Assembly: GCA_900320045.1 (NCBI GenBank)
Contig: ONQT01000001.1
Coordinates: 61,527 to 125,526, forward strand
Length of the DNA: 64,000 nucleotides
Direction: 5' to 3'
From: an uncultured Prevotellaceae bacterium
GTDB taxonomy: Bacteria > Bacteroidota > Bacteroidia > Bacteroidales > Bacteroidaceae
Below are positions 52,033-62,720 of the stretch, piece by piece (the first letter of the stretch is position 1; the number at the start of each line of letters is the position of its first letter). The notes under the pieces are model-generated. The model did not search any database and was not told the origin of the DNA. It saw only the letters and a program-made list of their open reading frames with translations. Both the position numbers and the translations under genes were made by a program.

Positions 52033-53664
52033 ATGAAATACATCGTCTGGATATGGCGCAACATGGCGGGCATCCGGTGGAATACCCTGGTGCGCATCGT
52101 AGCAGGTATCACGCAAGTGATGCTGGGTCTGATAATGATCTGGCTCAGCAAGCAGTTCATTGATGTCACGATTCGCACAGGCACCACCGACGACATCATC
52201 CGCATGGTAGCCATGCTGCTCGCTACCGTGGTGGCAGGCATCCTGCTGCGCCAGCTGTTCTACTACATGACCACTAAGGCCGCCACGTACCAGTCGAACA
52301 CCATCCGCCTGCGAGTCTTCAGCAGCCTGTTCCGTCGTCAGATGTTCGAGGACCAGCTGCACTCCGGTGACGTCACCTCACGCCTGTCGAAGGACATCGA
52401 TACCGTGGCCAACGTCACCACAACGCTGCTGCCACAGTTCACTGTTACCGGCGTACAACTGACGGGAGCCTTCCTGCTGATGTACTCCATGGATAGCCGT
52501 TTGGCCATCGTCCTGCTGTTCATCACCCCACTGGTGGTGGGCTTCGGCAAGATGTTCGCCCATAAGCTGCGCGACATGACGCTGGAGATTCGCCAACAGG
52601 AGAGCTTCATCCAGATGCAGGTTCAGGAGGGCATGGAGCACAATGCTGTGCTGCGCTCGCTGGGCAGCGAACAGTGGGTGACCGATCGTCTTAGCGGTCA
52701 GCAGGACCAGCTCATGGGTCGCGTGCTACGACGTACACGGTTCACGGTTGTCAGCCGACTACTGCTGGGACTCACTTTTAGTCTTGGCTACCTGTTAGCC
52801 TTCGTCTGGGGCGGTCTGCAACTGCGTAGCGGTGTCATCACCTTCGGTGTCATGACCAGCTTCCTGCAGCTTGTCGGCCAGATTCAGCACCCCATCCTCA
52901 GCCTGCTCAACATGCTGCCCCAGTTCTTCTACGCATCAGCCAGCATCGACCGACTGGAAGAACTGGAGCAGAGCGCCTCACACCCCTCATCTCTTACCTC
53001 TCACCACTCACCCCTCACCTCTGACCTAGGTCTTTCTTTACGCGATGTCTCCTTCAGCTACGCCACCGGCGACCGTCCCGTGGTGCATCACTTCAGCCAT
53101 GATTTCCAACCAGGTAGCAAGACCGCTATCATGGGAGCCACTGGCATTGGTAAGACCACTCTGTTCCGTCTGATGCTCGATTTCATCCAACCTAATAGCG
53201 GTGAAATCGCCCTTTTTGACGCCAACGGGCAACAGCAAGCCGTCAGCGAGGCTACCCGTCAGCACTTCGTCTTTGTACCCCAGGGCAATACCCTAATGAG
53301 CGGTACGGTGCGCTACAACCTCCAACTGGCCCGTCCGGAGGCTACCGACGAAGAACTGCGTCAGGTGCTTCATGTCGCCATGGCCAACTTCGTCTATCAG
53401 CTGCCCGATGGCATCGACACGCTGCTGGGTGAGCGCGGCATCGGTCTCAGCGAGGGCCAGGCGCAGCGTATCGCCATTGCACGCGGCCTGTTGCGTCCCG
53501 GTAGCATCCTGCTGCTCGATGAAATCAGTTCTTCGCTCGACAGCGACACCGAGCAGGAGCTCTTCCGTCGCCTTTTCGACTTCTGCAAGGACAAGACCAT
53601 GATTTTCATCACCCACCGTCCTGCCGTCAGCGACCTCTGCTCAGACATCATCCGACTGGGATAA
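52033..53664 (+). CDS. ABC exporter (fused membrane and ATPase domains)
   Basis: 543 residues. The membrane domain (~1-310) has six helices. The ATPase domain (~335-543) has Walker A GATGIGKTTL, Q-loop FVPQGN, signature LSEGQAQRIAIARG and Walker B ILLLDEISSSLD. There is no C39 peptidase domain, so maturation would depend on another protease, possibly the S26-type one upstream. Between the domains, HPSSLTSHHSPLTS is encoded by a C/T-rich simple repeat at 52979-53026. Last gene of the plus-strand cassette. Probable role: exporting the cassette's product or a lipid. Confidence 0.88.
   Translation: MKYIVWIWRNMAGIRWNTLVRIVAGITQVMLGLIMIWLSKQFIDVTIRTGTTDDIIRMVAMLLATVVAGILLRQLFYYMTTKAATYQSNTIRLRVFSSLFRRQMFEDQLHSGDVTSRLSKDIDTVANVTTTLLPQFTVTGVQLTGAFLLMYSMDSRLAIVLLFITPLVVGFGKMFAHKLRDMTLEIRQQESFIQMQVQEGMEHNAVLRSLGSEQWVTDRLSGQQDQLMGRVLRRTRFTVVSRLLLGLTFSLGYLLAFVWGGLQLRSGVITFGVMTSFLQLVGQIQHPILSLLNMLPQFFYASASIDRLEELEQSASHPSSLTSHHSPLTSDLGLSLRDVSFSYATGDRPVVHHFSHDFQPGSKTAIMGATGIGKTTLFRLMLDFIQPNSGEIALFDANGQQQAVSEATRQHFVFVPQGNTLMSGTVRYNLQLARPEATDEELRQVLHVAMANFVYQLPDGIDTLLGERGIGLSEGQAQRIAIARGLLRPGSILLLDEISSSLDSDTEQELFRRLFDFCKDKTMIFITHRPAVSDLCSDIIRLG
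52979..53026 (+). repeat. CTCACC-type simple repeat inside the ABC exporter gene
   Basis: Repeated CTCATC, CTTACCTCTCACCACTCA and CCCCTCACCTCTGACC words encode a Ser/His/Pro linker between the membrane and ATPase domains. Confidence 0.75.
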
Positions 53665-53675
53665 AGCAATAAAAA

Positions 53676-53780
53676 GGAGAAGACAGCAAGGGGTGAGACG
53701 ATGGTCTTTGCAACTATTTACGAGATGACGAAGGTTGTAGTGCAAACCCTCTACCCTTCCCCACTGGCTGTTCTTCTCCA
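53676..53780. repeat. Long imperfect inverted repeat after the ABC exporter gene
   Basis: The left arm (GGAGAAGACAGCAAGGGG ... TTTGCAACTA, 53676-~53715) is mirrored by the right arm (TAGTGCAAA ... GGCTGTTCTTCTCC, ~53737-53780) with small bulges. It may be a transcript-end structure for the operon or a remnant palindromic element. The 219-nt gap 53665-53883 also holds the terminator at 53814-53844. Confidence 0.6.
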
Positions 53781-53813
53781 TTCCTTATGAGAATAGTTGT
53801 GGCAAAAGTATAT

Positions 53814-53844
53814 AAAAAATGTCTGTACTGCAATAGTACAGACA
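53814..53844 (-). terminator. Terminator of the small lipoprotein gene
   Basis: On the minus strand, TGTCTGTACT, a 5-nt loop and AGTACAGACA form a perfect 10-bp stem followed by TTTTTT, 40 nt past the stop codon. Confidence 0.88.
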
Positions 53845-53883
53845 ACATTTAAAGGGTTTTCGGACAAGATTTAAATGTTTGCC

Positions 53884-54363
53884 CTACTTCTGCTCGGCCT
53901 TCCTGGTGTAGCGAACGGTGAGTGTCGGAGTGTAGGTATTCTCTAACAACACAGAAATGAGACCGTCGCCGGCATCGAAGTTGGCCACCTTGTGGTCGTC
54001 GCTGAGCAACGGACAGTCGGGCCAGGCTCCTAACTCTTTCTCCAGGCCGTCGCGCAACTCCTGCCACATGCGGCGCGTGCTGTCGTTGGTGGACAGGTTA
54101 TAGGTCTCCTGGACAACTTGTAGCTGCTCACCCTGATATGCAGCCAGCACGCGGTATTTGACCGCATGGCTTGACAACACAACGGTACGTCCGCTGTCGG
54201 AGGCGGCAGAGTCGACGGCAAAACCACGGGCCTGCATGGAGTCGACGAACTGAGTGACGGGCATGGTAAACGCCAGGCCACGATAGTTGAACGGTGCGCT
54301 GTCCTTACCGCCACAGGCGCAGAGAGCCACGACGGCCAGTATAACAAATAAAGACTTCTTCAT
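53884..54363 (-). CDS. Putative lipoprotein of unknown function
   Basis: 159 residues. The signal peptide MKKSLFVILAVVALCACGG carries a lipobox with Cys17. The mature part is a small mixed domain with no motif I recognise (MPVTQFVDSMQARGFAVD, YNLSTNDSTRRMWQELRDGL, ending LTVRYTRKAEQK). The VDSMQARGF stretch resembles small Bacteroidota lipoproteins annotated only as domains of unknown function. It lies alone between the plus-strand operon and the rpoC terminator, with its own terminator. Confidence 0.8.
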   Translation of the reverse strand: MKKSLFVILAVVALCACGGKDSAPFNYRGLAFTMPVTQFVDSMQARGFAVDSAASDSGRTVVLSSHAVKYRVLAAYQGEQLQVVQETYNLSTNDSTRRMWQELRDGLEKELGAWPDCPLLSDDHKVANFDAGDGLISVLLENTYTPTLTVRYTRKAEQK

Positions 54364-54387
54364 AACTGAATGATGATGTATTTCGTT

Positions 54388-54426
54388 AAAAAAAAAGCGG
54401 GTGGGCTGTCGATGAACCCACCCGCT
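54388..54426 (-). terminator. Terminator of the rpoBC operon
   Basis: AGCGGGTGGG (54396-54405) pairs with CCCACCCGCT (54417-54426). On the minus strand the stem is followed by nine T residues. It lies just past the rpoC stop. Confidence 0.93.
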
Positions 54427-54451
54427 CTCGGTTGTTTATTGCTGCGACTGC

Positions 54452-57400
54452 TTAACGCTCGTCGAGCACGGACTCTCCAGCAAAGTCGAGCACGTTCTTG
54501 CGGTTAGCCTGCATGCGCTCGTACTCCTCCTTGGAGCCGACGATAATCTTTTCGAACTCACGCTGACCGGTACCGGCAGGAATGAGGTGACCGGAAATCA
54601 CATTCTCCTTCATACCCTCCAGATTATCGGACTTACCACGGATGGCAGCCTCGTTGAGGACCTTGGTGGTCTCCTGGAACGATGCGGCAGATACGAATGA
54701 CTTGGTCTGCAGGGCAGCACGTGTGATACCCTGAAGAATCTGAGTCGACGTAGCGGGCACAGCATCGCGAACCTGAACGGGTTTCTGGTCGCGTCGCTTC
54801 AGCATAGAGTTCTCGTCGCGCAACTTGCGGGCTGTAACAATCTGGCCCTTCTGCAGGTTCTCGGAGTCACCGGCATCAATGACTACCTTCTTACCCCAGA
54901 TGCGGTCGTTCTCCTCGGCAAAGTCGAGCTTGTCGACAATTTCCTGCTCCAGGAACGAAGTATCGCCCGGATCATTAATCTGTACCTTACGCATCATCTG
55001 GCGAACGATAATCTCAAAGTGCTTGTCGTTAATCTTCACGCCCTGCAGACGATAGACGTCCTGTACCTCGTTGACGATATACTCCTGTACAGCCGTGGGA
55101 CCCTTGATGGCCAGGATGTCGGCAGGCGTAATAACACCATCGGACAGAGGTGTTCCGGCACGAACAGCATCATGCTCCTGTACCAGAATCTGCTTGGACA
55201 GTGATACGAGGTACTTGCGCTGCTCGCCCGTCTTTGAGGTAACGACGATTTCGCGGTTACCACGCTTCACCTTACCCATAGTGACCTCACCGTCGATTTC
55301 AGATACGATAGCGGGGTTGGACGGGTTACGGGCCTCGAAGAGCTCAGTGACACGGGGCAGACCACCGGTGATATCACCACCCTTGGCAGCAGCACGAGGA
55401 ATCTTGACGAGGGTCTCACCAGTCTTGACAGTCTGGCCGTCCTCAACAACGACGTGACCACCCACAGGGAAGTTATAGGTACCGATAATACCGCCATCGG
55501 CATCGATGATGTCGCAGGTGGGAACCTTTGACTTATCCTTAGACTCGGTAACGATCTTTTCGGTCAAACCGGTCGTTTCGTCGGTCTCAGCACGGAAGGT
55601 AACACCCTCAATGACATCGTGGAACTTCAGCGTACCAGCATACTCAGTAACGATGACGGCGTTGAAGGGATCCCACTGAGCAATCTTGTCGCCCTTCTTC
55701 ACCACGTCGCCGTTCTTGAAGTAGAGTGACGAACCGTAGGGGATGTTGACAGAGGAGAGCACAATGTTGGTATGGGTGTCAACGAAGCGCAACTCGCCCA
55801 GACGGCTGACCACCATCTCGCACTCACGGCCGTCCTCGTCGAACGGTACGGTGCGAACCTCTTCCATCTCAATCTTGGAATCATTCTTAGCCACGATAGA
55901 AGCGTTGGCAGCAGCGTTGGCAGCCACACCACCGGCGTGGAACGTACGCAGCGTCAGCTGAGTACCCGGCTCACCGATAGCCTGTGCAGCGATGACACCG
56001 ACAGCCTCACCCTTTTGGACCATCTTACGGGTAGCCAGGTTACGACCGTAACACTTCATGCAGACGCCATGTTTAGACTCGCAGGTGAGTACGGAACGTA
56101 TCTCGACAGACTCAATGGGAGAATCCTCAATAGCCTGTGCGATGGGCTCGGTAATCTCCTCGCCGGCAGCAACGATGAGTTCGCCGGTAGAGGGATGGAT
56201 AATATCGTGAACAGAGACACGACCCAGAATGCGCTCATAAAGCGTAGAGATAACCTCGTCGCCATTCTTCAGGGCGGTGCATACCAAACCACGCAGCGTG
56301 CCACAGTCCTCCTCGTTGATGATGACATCGTGAGAGACGTCGACGAGACGACGTGTCAGGTAACCGGCGTCGGCCGTCTTCATGGCGGTGTCGGCCAGAC
56401 CCTTACGGGCACCGTGGGTAGAGATGAAGTACTCCAACACGGACATACCCTCCTTGAAGTTTGACAGAATGGGGTTCTCAATAATCTGAGCGCCCTCGGC
56501 ACCAGCCTTCTGGGGCTTGGCCATCAGACCACGCATACCGGAGAGCTGACGAATCTGGTCCTTACTACCACGGGCACCAGAGTCAAGCATCATAAATACG
56601 GCGTTGAATCCCTGGTCGGCCTCGGTCATCTCCTTCATCAGGACATTGCCCAAGTCATTATTAATATGTGTCCAGGTATCGATGACCTGGTTGTAACGCT
56701 CGTTATCAGTGATGAAGCCCATGTTGTAGTTCTCGGTAATCTGGCGAACCTCCTCGTTACCCTTCTCCACCAAGTCCTTCTTGGACTCAGGGATGATGAT
56801 ATCGTCAAGGTTGAACGACAGACCGGCCTCGTAAGCCATGCGGTAACCGAGGTTCTTAATACCGTCCAGGAACTCGCAAGCCTCAGCGAAGCCTACGTTC
56901 TTGATGACATCGGCAATGATGTCACGCAGAGACTTCTTAGAGATAATCTTGTTGACATAGCCTACCTCCTTAGGAATGATGCCATTCACGATAACGCGAC
57001 CCACAGAGGTCTCGACCATGTGCTTGCAGGGCTTGCCGTCGACGATGTCGTCAACAACCACCTTCACCTGAGCGTGGAGGTCGCACTTGCCCTCGTTGTG
57101 GGCAATGATAGCCTCCTCAGGACCGTAGAAGGTCAAACCCTCACCCTTGGCGCCCGGACGAATCTTAGAGATGTAGTACAGACCCAGCACCATATCCTGT
57201 GAAGGAACGGTGATAGGAGCACCATTGGCAGGATTCAGAATATTGTGGCTCTGAAGCATCAGAATCTGTGCCTCCAGAATAGCCTCGTTAGACAGAGGGA
57301 GGTGAACAGCCATCTGGTCACCGTCGAAGTCGGCGTTGAACGCCGTACAAGCCAACGGGTGCAACTGAATAGCCTTACCCTCGATGAGCTTAGGCTGGAA

Positions 57401-58780
57401 AGCCTGAATACCCAGACGGTGCAGTGTTGGTGCACGGTTGAGCAATACGGGGTGACCCTTCATCACATTCTCCAGGATATCCCAGATGACGGGCTCACGG
57501 CGGTCGACAATCTTCTTGGCCGACTTCACGGTCTTGACGATGCCACGCTCAATGAGCTTACGGATGATGAACGGCTTATACAGCTCGGCAGCCATCAGCT
57601 TCGGCAGACCGCACTCGCCCATCTTCAACTCAGGACCGACGACGATAACCGAACGTGCTGAATAGTCGACACGCTTACCGAGCAGGTTCTGACGGAAGCG
57701 GCCCTGCTTACCCTTCAGAGAGTCAGACAGAGACTTCAAAGGACGGTTAGAGTCGCTCTTAACGGCACTGCTCTTGCGGCTGTTGTCGAACAGCGAGTCG
57801 ACAGCCTCCTGCAACATACGCTTCTCGTTGCGCAGAATGACCTCAGGAGCGTGAATCTCCATCAGACGCTTCAAACGGTTGTTGCGAATGATGACGCGAC
57901 GATAGAGGTCGTTCAGGTCGCTGGTAGCGAAACGGCCACCATCCAGGGGCACCAGGGGACGCAACTCAGGAGGTGTGACGGGGAGTATCTTCATAATCAT
58001 CCACTCAGGACGGTTGATACCCTTCTCGACACTGCTGCGGAAAGCCTCTACCACCTGCAGACGCTTCAGCGCCTCGTTCTTGCGCTGTACTGAAGAGTCG
58101 CTGTTGGCGCGGTCGCGCAGCTCGTAGCTCAGTGAGTCGAGGTCAAGACGGACGAGCAGGTCATAGATGGCCTCAGCACCCATCTTGCAGATGAACTTAT
58201 TGGGATCGCTGTCATCCAGGTAGTCGTTATCAGCAGGCAGCTGGTTGTCAACAATCTCGTTATACTCCTCCTCGGACAGCAGGTCGTACATCTGAGAGCC
58301 CAGGGCGGGATTGCCCTCTGAATCCTTCTTACCGGCCATGACACCGGGCTGGATAACCACATAGCGCTCGTAGTAGATGATGGCATCGAGCTTCTTGGTG
58401 GGCAGACCCAGCAGATAGCCGATCTTGTTAGGCAGCGAGCGGAAGTACCAGATGTGGGCTACGGGCACAACAAGCTCGATGTGACCGGTACGCTCACGAC
58501 GGACCTTCTTCTCGGTTACCTCGACACCACAACGGTCGCAGACAATGCCCTTGTAGCGAATGCGCTTATACTTGCCACAGGCACACTCGTAGTCCTTGGT
58601 AGGACCGAAGATGCGCTCGCAGAACAAACCGTCACGCTCGGGCTTGTAGGTACGATAGTTGATGGTCTCGGGTTTAGTCACCTCACCAAACGAACTTTCG
58701 AGAATTTCCTCTGGCGATGCCAGACCAATGGTAATCTTGGTGAAATTCGTCTTTATCTTTGAATCTTTCTTGAAAGCCAT
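54452..58780 (-). CDS. rpoC: RNA polymerase subunit beta'
   Basis: 1442 residues, full length for Bacteroidota. The N-terminal zinc site ([20 protein letters not shown]), the catalytic NADFDGDQM loop near residue 483, a second zinc site ([11 protein letters not shown]) and the trigger-loop/bridge-helix regions are intact. Unlike rpoB upstream it shows no frame damage. A 42-nt AT-rich spacer separates it from rpoB. Confidence 0.98.
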   Translation of the reverse strand: MAFKKDSKIKTNFTKITIGLASPEEILESSFGEVTKPETINYRTYKPERDGLFCERIFGPTKDYECACGKYKRIRYKGIVCDRCGVEVTEKKVRRERTGHIELVVPVAHIWYFRSLPNKIGYLLGLPTKKLDAIIYYERYVVIQPGVMAGKKDSEGNPALGSQMYDLLSEEEYNEIVDNQLPADNDYLDDSDPNKFICKMGAEAIYDLLVRLDLDSLSYELRDRANSDSSVQRKNEALKRLQVVEAFRSSVEKGINRPEWMIMKILPVTPPELRPLVPLDGGRFATSDLNDLYRRVIIRNNRLKRLMEIHAPEVILRNEKRMLQEAVDSLFDNSRKSSAVKSDSNRPLKSLSDSLKGKQGRFRQNLLGKRVDYSARSVIVVGPELKMGECGLPKLMAAELYKPFIIRKLIERGIVKTVKSAKKIVDRREPVIWDILENVMKGHPVLLNRAPTLHRLGIQAFQPKLIEGKAIQLHPLACTAFNADFDGDQMAVHLPLSNEAILEAQILMLQSHNILNPANGAPITVPSQDMVLGLYYISKIRPGAKGEGLTFYGPEEAIIAHNEGKCDLHAQVKVVVDDIVDGKPCKHMVETSVGRVIVNGIIPKEVGYVNKIISKKSLRDIIADVIKNVGFAEACEFLDGIKNLGYRMAYEAGLSFNLDDIIIPESKKDLVEKGNEEVRQITENYNMGFITDNERYNQVIDTWTHINNDLGNVLMKEMTEADQGFNAVFMMLDSGARGSKDQIRQLSGMRGLMAKPQKAGAEGAQIIENPILSNFKEGMSVLEYFISTHGARKGLADTAMKTADAGYLTRRLVDVSHDVIINEEDCGTLRGLVCTALKNGDEVISTLYERILGRVSVHDIIHPSTGELIVAAGEEITEPIAQAIEDSPIESVEIRSVLTCESKHGVCMKCYGRNLATRKMVQKGEAVGVIAAQAIGEPGTQLTLRTFHAGGVAANAAANASIVAKNDSKIEMEEVRTVPFDEDGRECEMVVSRLGELRFVDTHTNIVLSSVNIPYGSSLYFKNGDVVKKGDKIAQWDPFNAVIVTEYAGTLKFHDVIEGVTFRAETDETTGLTEKIVTESKDKSKVPTCDIIDADGGIIGTYNFPVGGHVVVEDGQTVKTGETLVKIPRAAAKGGDITGGLPRVTELFEARNPSNPAIVSEIDGEVTMGKVKRGNREIVVTSKTGEQRKYLVSLSKQILVQEHDAVRAGTPLSDGVITPADILAIKGPTAVQEYIVNEVQDVYRLQGVKINDKHFEIIVRQMMRKVQINDPGDTSFLEQEIVDKLDFAEENDRIWGKKVVIDAGDSENLQKGQIVTARKLRDENSMLKRRDQKPVQVRDAVPATSTQILQGITRAALQTKSFVSAASFQETTKVLNEAAIRGKSDNLEGMKENVISGHLIPAGTGQREFEKIIVGSKEEYERMQANRKNVLDFAGESVLDER

Positions 58781-58822
58781 ATTTCAATATTGTCAATTGT
58801 CAATTATCAATTATCAATTCTC
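58781..58822. repeat. AT-rich operon spacer, family 1 variant (TTGTCAATTATCAATT)
   Basis: The rpoB-rpoC gap is almost entirely TTGTCAATTGTCAATTATCA and ATTATCAATTC words. It resembles the direct repeat at 14392-14452. Confidence 0.7.
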
Positions 58823-61800
58823 TTAGTCCATCTTGATGCTCAAGCCCAGACCCTTCAACTCGTGCAACAGCACATTGAGTGACTCAGGAATACCAGGAGT
58901 AGGCATAGCCTCGCCCTTGACGATAGCCTCATAGGCCTTGGCACGACCTACAACGTCATCAGACTTGATGGTCAGAATCTCCTGCAGCACATGGCTGGCA
59001 CCAAAGGCCTCCAGTGCCCAGACCTCCATCTCACCGAAACGCTGGCCACCGAACTGAGCCTTACCGCCGAGCGGCTGCTGAGTAATCAGAGAGTACGGAC
59101 CAATGGAACGAGCATGCATCTTGTCCTCGACCATGTGACCCAGCTTCAAGAAGTAAGTGATACCTACCGTAGCAGGCTGGTCGAAACGCTCACCGGTCTC
59201 ACCATCGTACAGATGAGTTGAGCACAGGCGGGGCAGACCGGCCTTGTCAGTCCACTCAGCGAGGTCTTCCAACTTGGCACCGTCAAAGATAGGCGTAGAG
59301 AACTTCACACCCAGACGCTTACCGGCAGCTCCGAGGATAGCCTCGAAAATCTGACCCAGATTCATACGTGAGGGCACACCCAGCGGGTTCAGCACCAGGT
59401 CAACAGGACGACCGTCCTCGAGGAACGGCATATCCTCCTGACGTACCACCTTAGAGACGATACCCTTGTTACCGTGACGACCGGCCAGCTTATCACCGAC
59501 ACCAATCTTACGCTTCTTGGCAACACTTGGCAACATAAACCTTAGCCATCTGCAGGATACCTGAGGGCAGCTCGTCACCAATGGTGATGGCAAACTTGCG
59601 GCGCTTCATCTCTGCATCGAGCAACTTGAACTTCTTCAGGTAGTTGATGATCAACTTACCAATCAGCTCGTTCTTGTGCTCGTCGCTGGTCCAGTGGCTG
59701 ATCTGAATATCACTGTACTCGAGGTTCTTCAGGTTTGTCATCGTGAACTTGGCACCCTTGGAGATAATCTCGGCACCAGTATAGTCCTTCACACCCATAG
59801 AGGTCTTGCCCTTCGTGAGCGTCAGCAACTTCTCGACCAGAATATCCTTCAGGTCGTCAATCTTTGCCTCGTGCTCCTCGTCAATCTTCTCCAGCAGTTT
59901 CTTGTCCTGCTGCTTGGTCTGACGAGTCTTCACGGCACGGGTGAACAGTTTCTTATCAATAATAACACCAGTCAATGACGGATTGGCCTTGAGTGAAGAG
60001 TCCTTCACGTCGCCAGCCTTGTCACCGAAGATGGCGCGCAGCAGTTTCTCCTCAGGTGAAGGATCGCTCTCACCCTTCGGCGAAATTTTACCAATCAGGA
60101 TGTCGCCCGGCTCCACACGAGCGCCGACACGGATAACACCATTGTCATCGAGATCCTTAGTGGCCTCCTCGCTGACATTGGGAATGTCGGCAGTGAACTC
60201 CTCGGCGCCACGCTTGGTTTCGCGGACATCCAGCGAATACTCATCAACATGGACAGAAGTCAGCACGTCCTCACGGACAATGCGCTCGTTCAGCACGATA
60301 GCATCCTCATAGTTGTAACCCTTCCAAGGCATGTAAGCCACCAGCAGGTTGCGGCCCAGAGCCAACTCACCATTCTCGGTAGCATAACCCTCGGTCAGAA
60401 TGTCACCCTTCTTCACGCGCTGACCCTTGTCACAGATAGGACGCAGGTCAATGGTCATATTCTGGTTCGTACGACGGAACTTGGGAATGCGATATTCCTT
60501 CAAAGCGGGCTCGAAGCTAACAAACTCCTCGTCCTCGGTACGGTCATACAGAATGCGGATGGTGGTGGCATCAACATAGTCGATAACACCGTCTCCCTCA
60601 GCAGTAATCATAGTACGAGAGTCCTCGCAGACCTGCTTCTCGATACCAGTACCGACGATAGGAGCTTCATTGTGCAACAGGGGTACTGCCTGGCGCATCA
60701 TGTTCGATCCCATCAGTGCACGGTGAGCGTCATCGTGCTCCAAGAACGGAATGAGCGATGCTGCGATAGAGGCAATCTGCTGCGGAGAGACATCCATCAG
60801 GTCGACCTGTGCAGGAGGAACGACGGGGAAGTCGGCATCCTGACGGCACTTGACAACAGGACGGATGAAGGTGCCATCGTCGTTCAGCGGTGCATTACCC
60901 TGACCGATAACGTGGCTCTCTTCCTCCTCGGCTGTCAGATAGACGATACTGTCATTATTCAGGTTGGCAACCCCATTCTCTACCTTTCTATAAGGAGTAG
61001 AGATGAAGCCAAGCTCGTTAATCTTAGCATAGACGCACAGCGACGAAATCAGACCGATGTTAGGACCTTCAGGGCTCTCAATCGGGCAGAGACGACCATA
61101 GTGCGTATAGTGTACGTCACGAACCTCGAAACCGGCACGCTCACGAGACAGACCGCCAGGACCCAGGGCAGAGAGACGACGCTTGTGCGTCACTTCAGCC
61201 AGCGGGTTGGTCTGGTCCATGAACTGTGACAACGGATTGGTACCGAAGAACGAATTGATAACGCTGGAAATGGTCTTTGCGTTAATCAGGTCGGTCGGTG
61301 TGAACACCTCGTTGTCACGAACGTTCATACGCTCACGAATGGTACGGCTCATACGGGCCAGACCGATTGAGAACTGGTTGGACAACTGCTCGCCGACGGT
61401 GCGTACACGACGGTTAGACAGGTGGTCGATATCGTCAACCGTTGCCTTGGAGTTGATGAGCTGAATGAGGTACTTGATAATCTCGATGATATCCTCCTTG
61501 GTCAGCACACGGACATCCATCTCGGTATTCAAGCCGAGCTTCTTGTTGATACGGTAGCGGCCTACATCACCCAAGTCATAGCGCTTGTCAGAGAAGAACA
61601 GGTTCTGGATGACCTCACGGGCACTGGCATCATCGGCAGGATCAGCATTACGCAGCTGACGATAGATGTAGAGCACAGCTTCCTTCTCAGAGTTCGAGGG
61701 ATCCTTCTGCAGCGTGTTGAAGATGATAGAGTAGTCCTGCGCCATTGACTCGTCCTTGTGAACAAGAATGGTCTGTGCACCGCTCTCGAGAATATCCAAC

Positions 61801-62645
61801 AGGTTCTCGTCGGTAATCTCTGTCTCACGCTCCATGATGACCTCATTACGCTCAATGGATACAACTTCGCCGGTATCCTCATCAACGAAGTCCTCGTTCC
61901 AGCTCTTCAGCACACGTGCTGCCAGCTTCTGGCCTACCACCTTCTTCAAGGCTGTCTTGTTAACCTTCACCTCCTCAGCGAGGTCGAAGATCTGCAGGAT
62001 GTCCTTATCGGTTTCGAAGCCGATGGCACGAAGAAGAGTAGTAACAGGCAACTTCTTCTTACGGTCAATGTAAGCATACATGACATTGTTAATGTCCGTA
62101 GCAAACTCAATCCATGAGCCCTTGAAGGGGATGATACGTGCACTATACAACAAGGTACCGTTGGCATGTACGTTCTGACCAAAGAAGACGCCGGGTGAAC
62201 GGTGCAGCTGTGATACAACAACACGCTCGGCACCATTGATGACGAAGGTACCGTTGGCTGTCATATAGGGAATGGGGCCCAGGAATACATCCTGAATTAC
62301 CGTGCCGAAATCCTCATGATCGGGATCCGTGCAGTAGAGTTTCAACTTAGCCTTCAAGGGTACACTATATGTCAGGCCGCGCTCCAAACACTCATCAATG
62401 GTATAACGGGGCGGGTCGATATAGTAATCCAGGAACTCAAGAACAAAGTTGTTACGCGTATCGGTGATAGGGAAGTTCTCTGCGAACACCTTATACAGAC
62501 CGTCGTTCTTGCGTTCCTCAGGCGGAGTGTCCAACTGTAGGAAGTCTTTGAAAGACTTTAATTGCACATCGAGAAAATCCGGAAACGGCATCGGATTCTT
62601 GACGCTGCCAAAGTTTACTCTGTTGTCTATTACTTTTGAAGCCAT
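58823..62645 (-). CDS. rpoB: RNA polymerase subunit beta, interrupted by a +10-bp frameshift
   Basis: Start ATG at 62645 ([20 protein letters not shown]); an in-frame extension to 62714 derives from a spacer repeat and is rejected. The N-terminal frame is open for 1045 residues and ends at 59508 with [11 protein letters not shown]. The rest of the protein ([19 protein letters not shown] ... [11 protein letters not shown]) is open in another frame down to 58823. At the junction CTTGGCAACA occurs twice in tandem (59516-59525, 59526-59535). Removing one copy rejoins [15 protein letters not shown] and gives 1270 residues, the expected Bacteroidota length. All other conserved regions are present. 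The gene is essential, so an assembly error is more likely than a real mutation. Confidence 0.95.
59516..59535. repeat. Exact 10-bp tandem duplication causing the rpoB frameshift
   Basis: Two adjacent copies of CTTGGCAACA. The conserved protein sequence across this point requires only one copy. Confidence 0.95.
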
Positions 62646-62671
62646 AAAATGATGTTTTTTCTTAAAGGTCT

Positions 62672-62705
62672 TATAGGGCCTATAGGACGTATAGGACCTA
62701 TAGGG
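62672..62705. repeat. 9-nt tandem repeat (TATAGGACC), spacer family 4
   Basis: TATAGGGCC, TATAGGACG, TATAGGACC and a partial TATAGGG lie in the rplL-rpoB gap, 27-60 nt before the rpoB ATG. Confidence 0.85.
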
Positions 62706-62720
62706 TTGTCTCACTGAGAC

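Noticed and set aside
52979-53026. Frameshift or domain split in the ABC exporter
   Set aside because: The odd Ser/His/Pro segment is a repeat insert in frame. Both domains are intact in one ORF.
53701-53790. 29-codon ORF (MVFATIYEMTKVVVQTLYPS...) considered as the RiPP precursor for the PqqD cassette
   Set aside because: It coincides with the long inverted repeat 53676-53780, so its sequence is explained by base pairing. It lacks a leader/core look. It cannot be excluded without comparison to relatives.
62646-62714. 23-residue N-terminal extension of RpoB
   Set aside because: The extension translates the TATAGGACC spacer repeat. Homology starts at [14 protein letters not shown] (62645).
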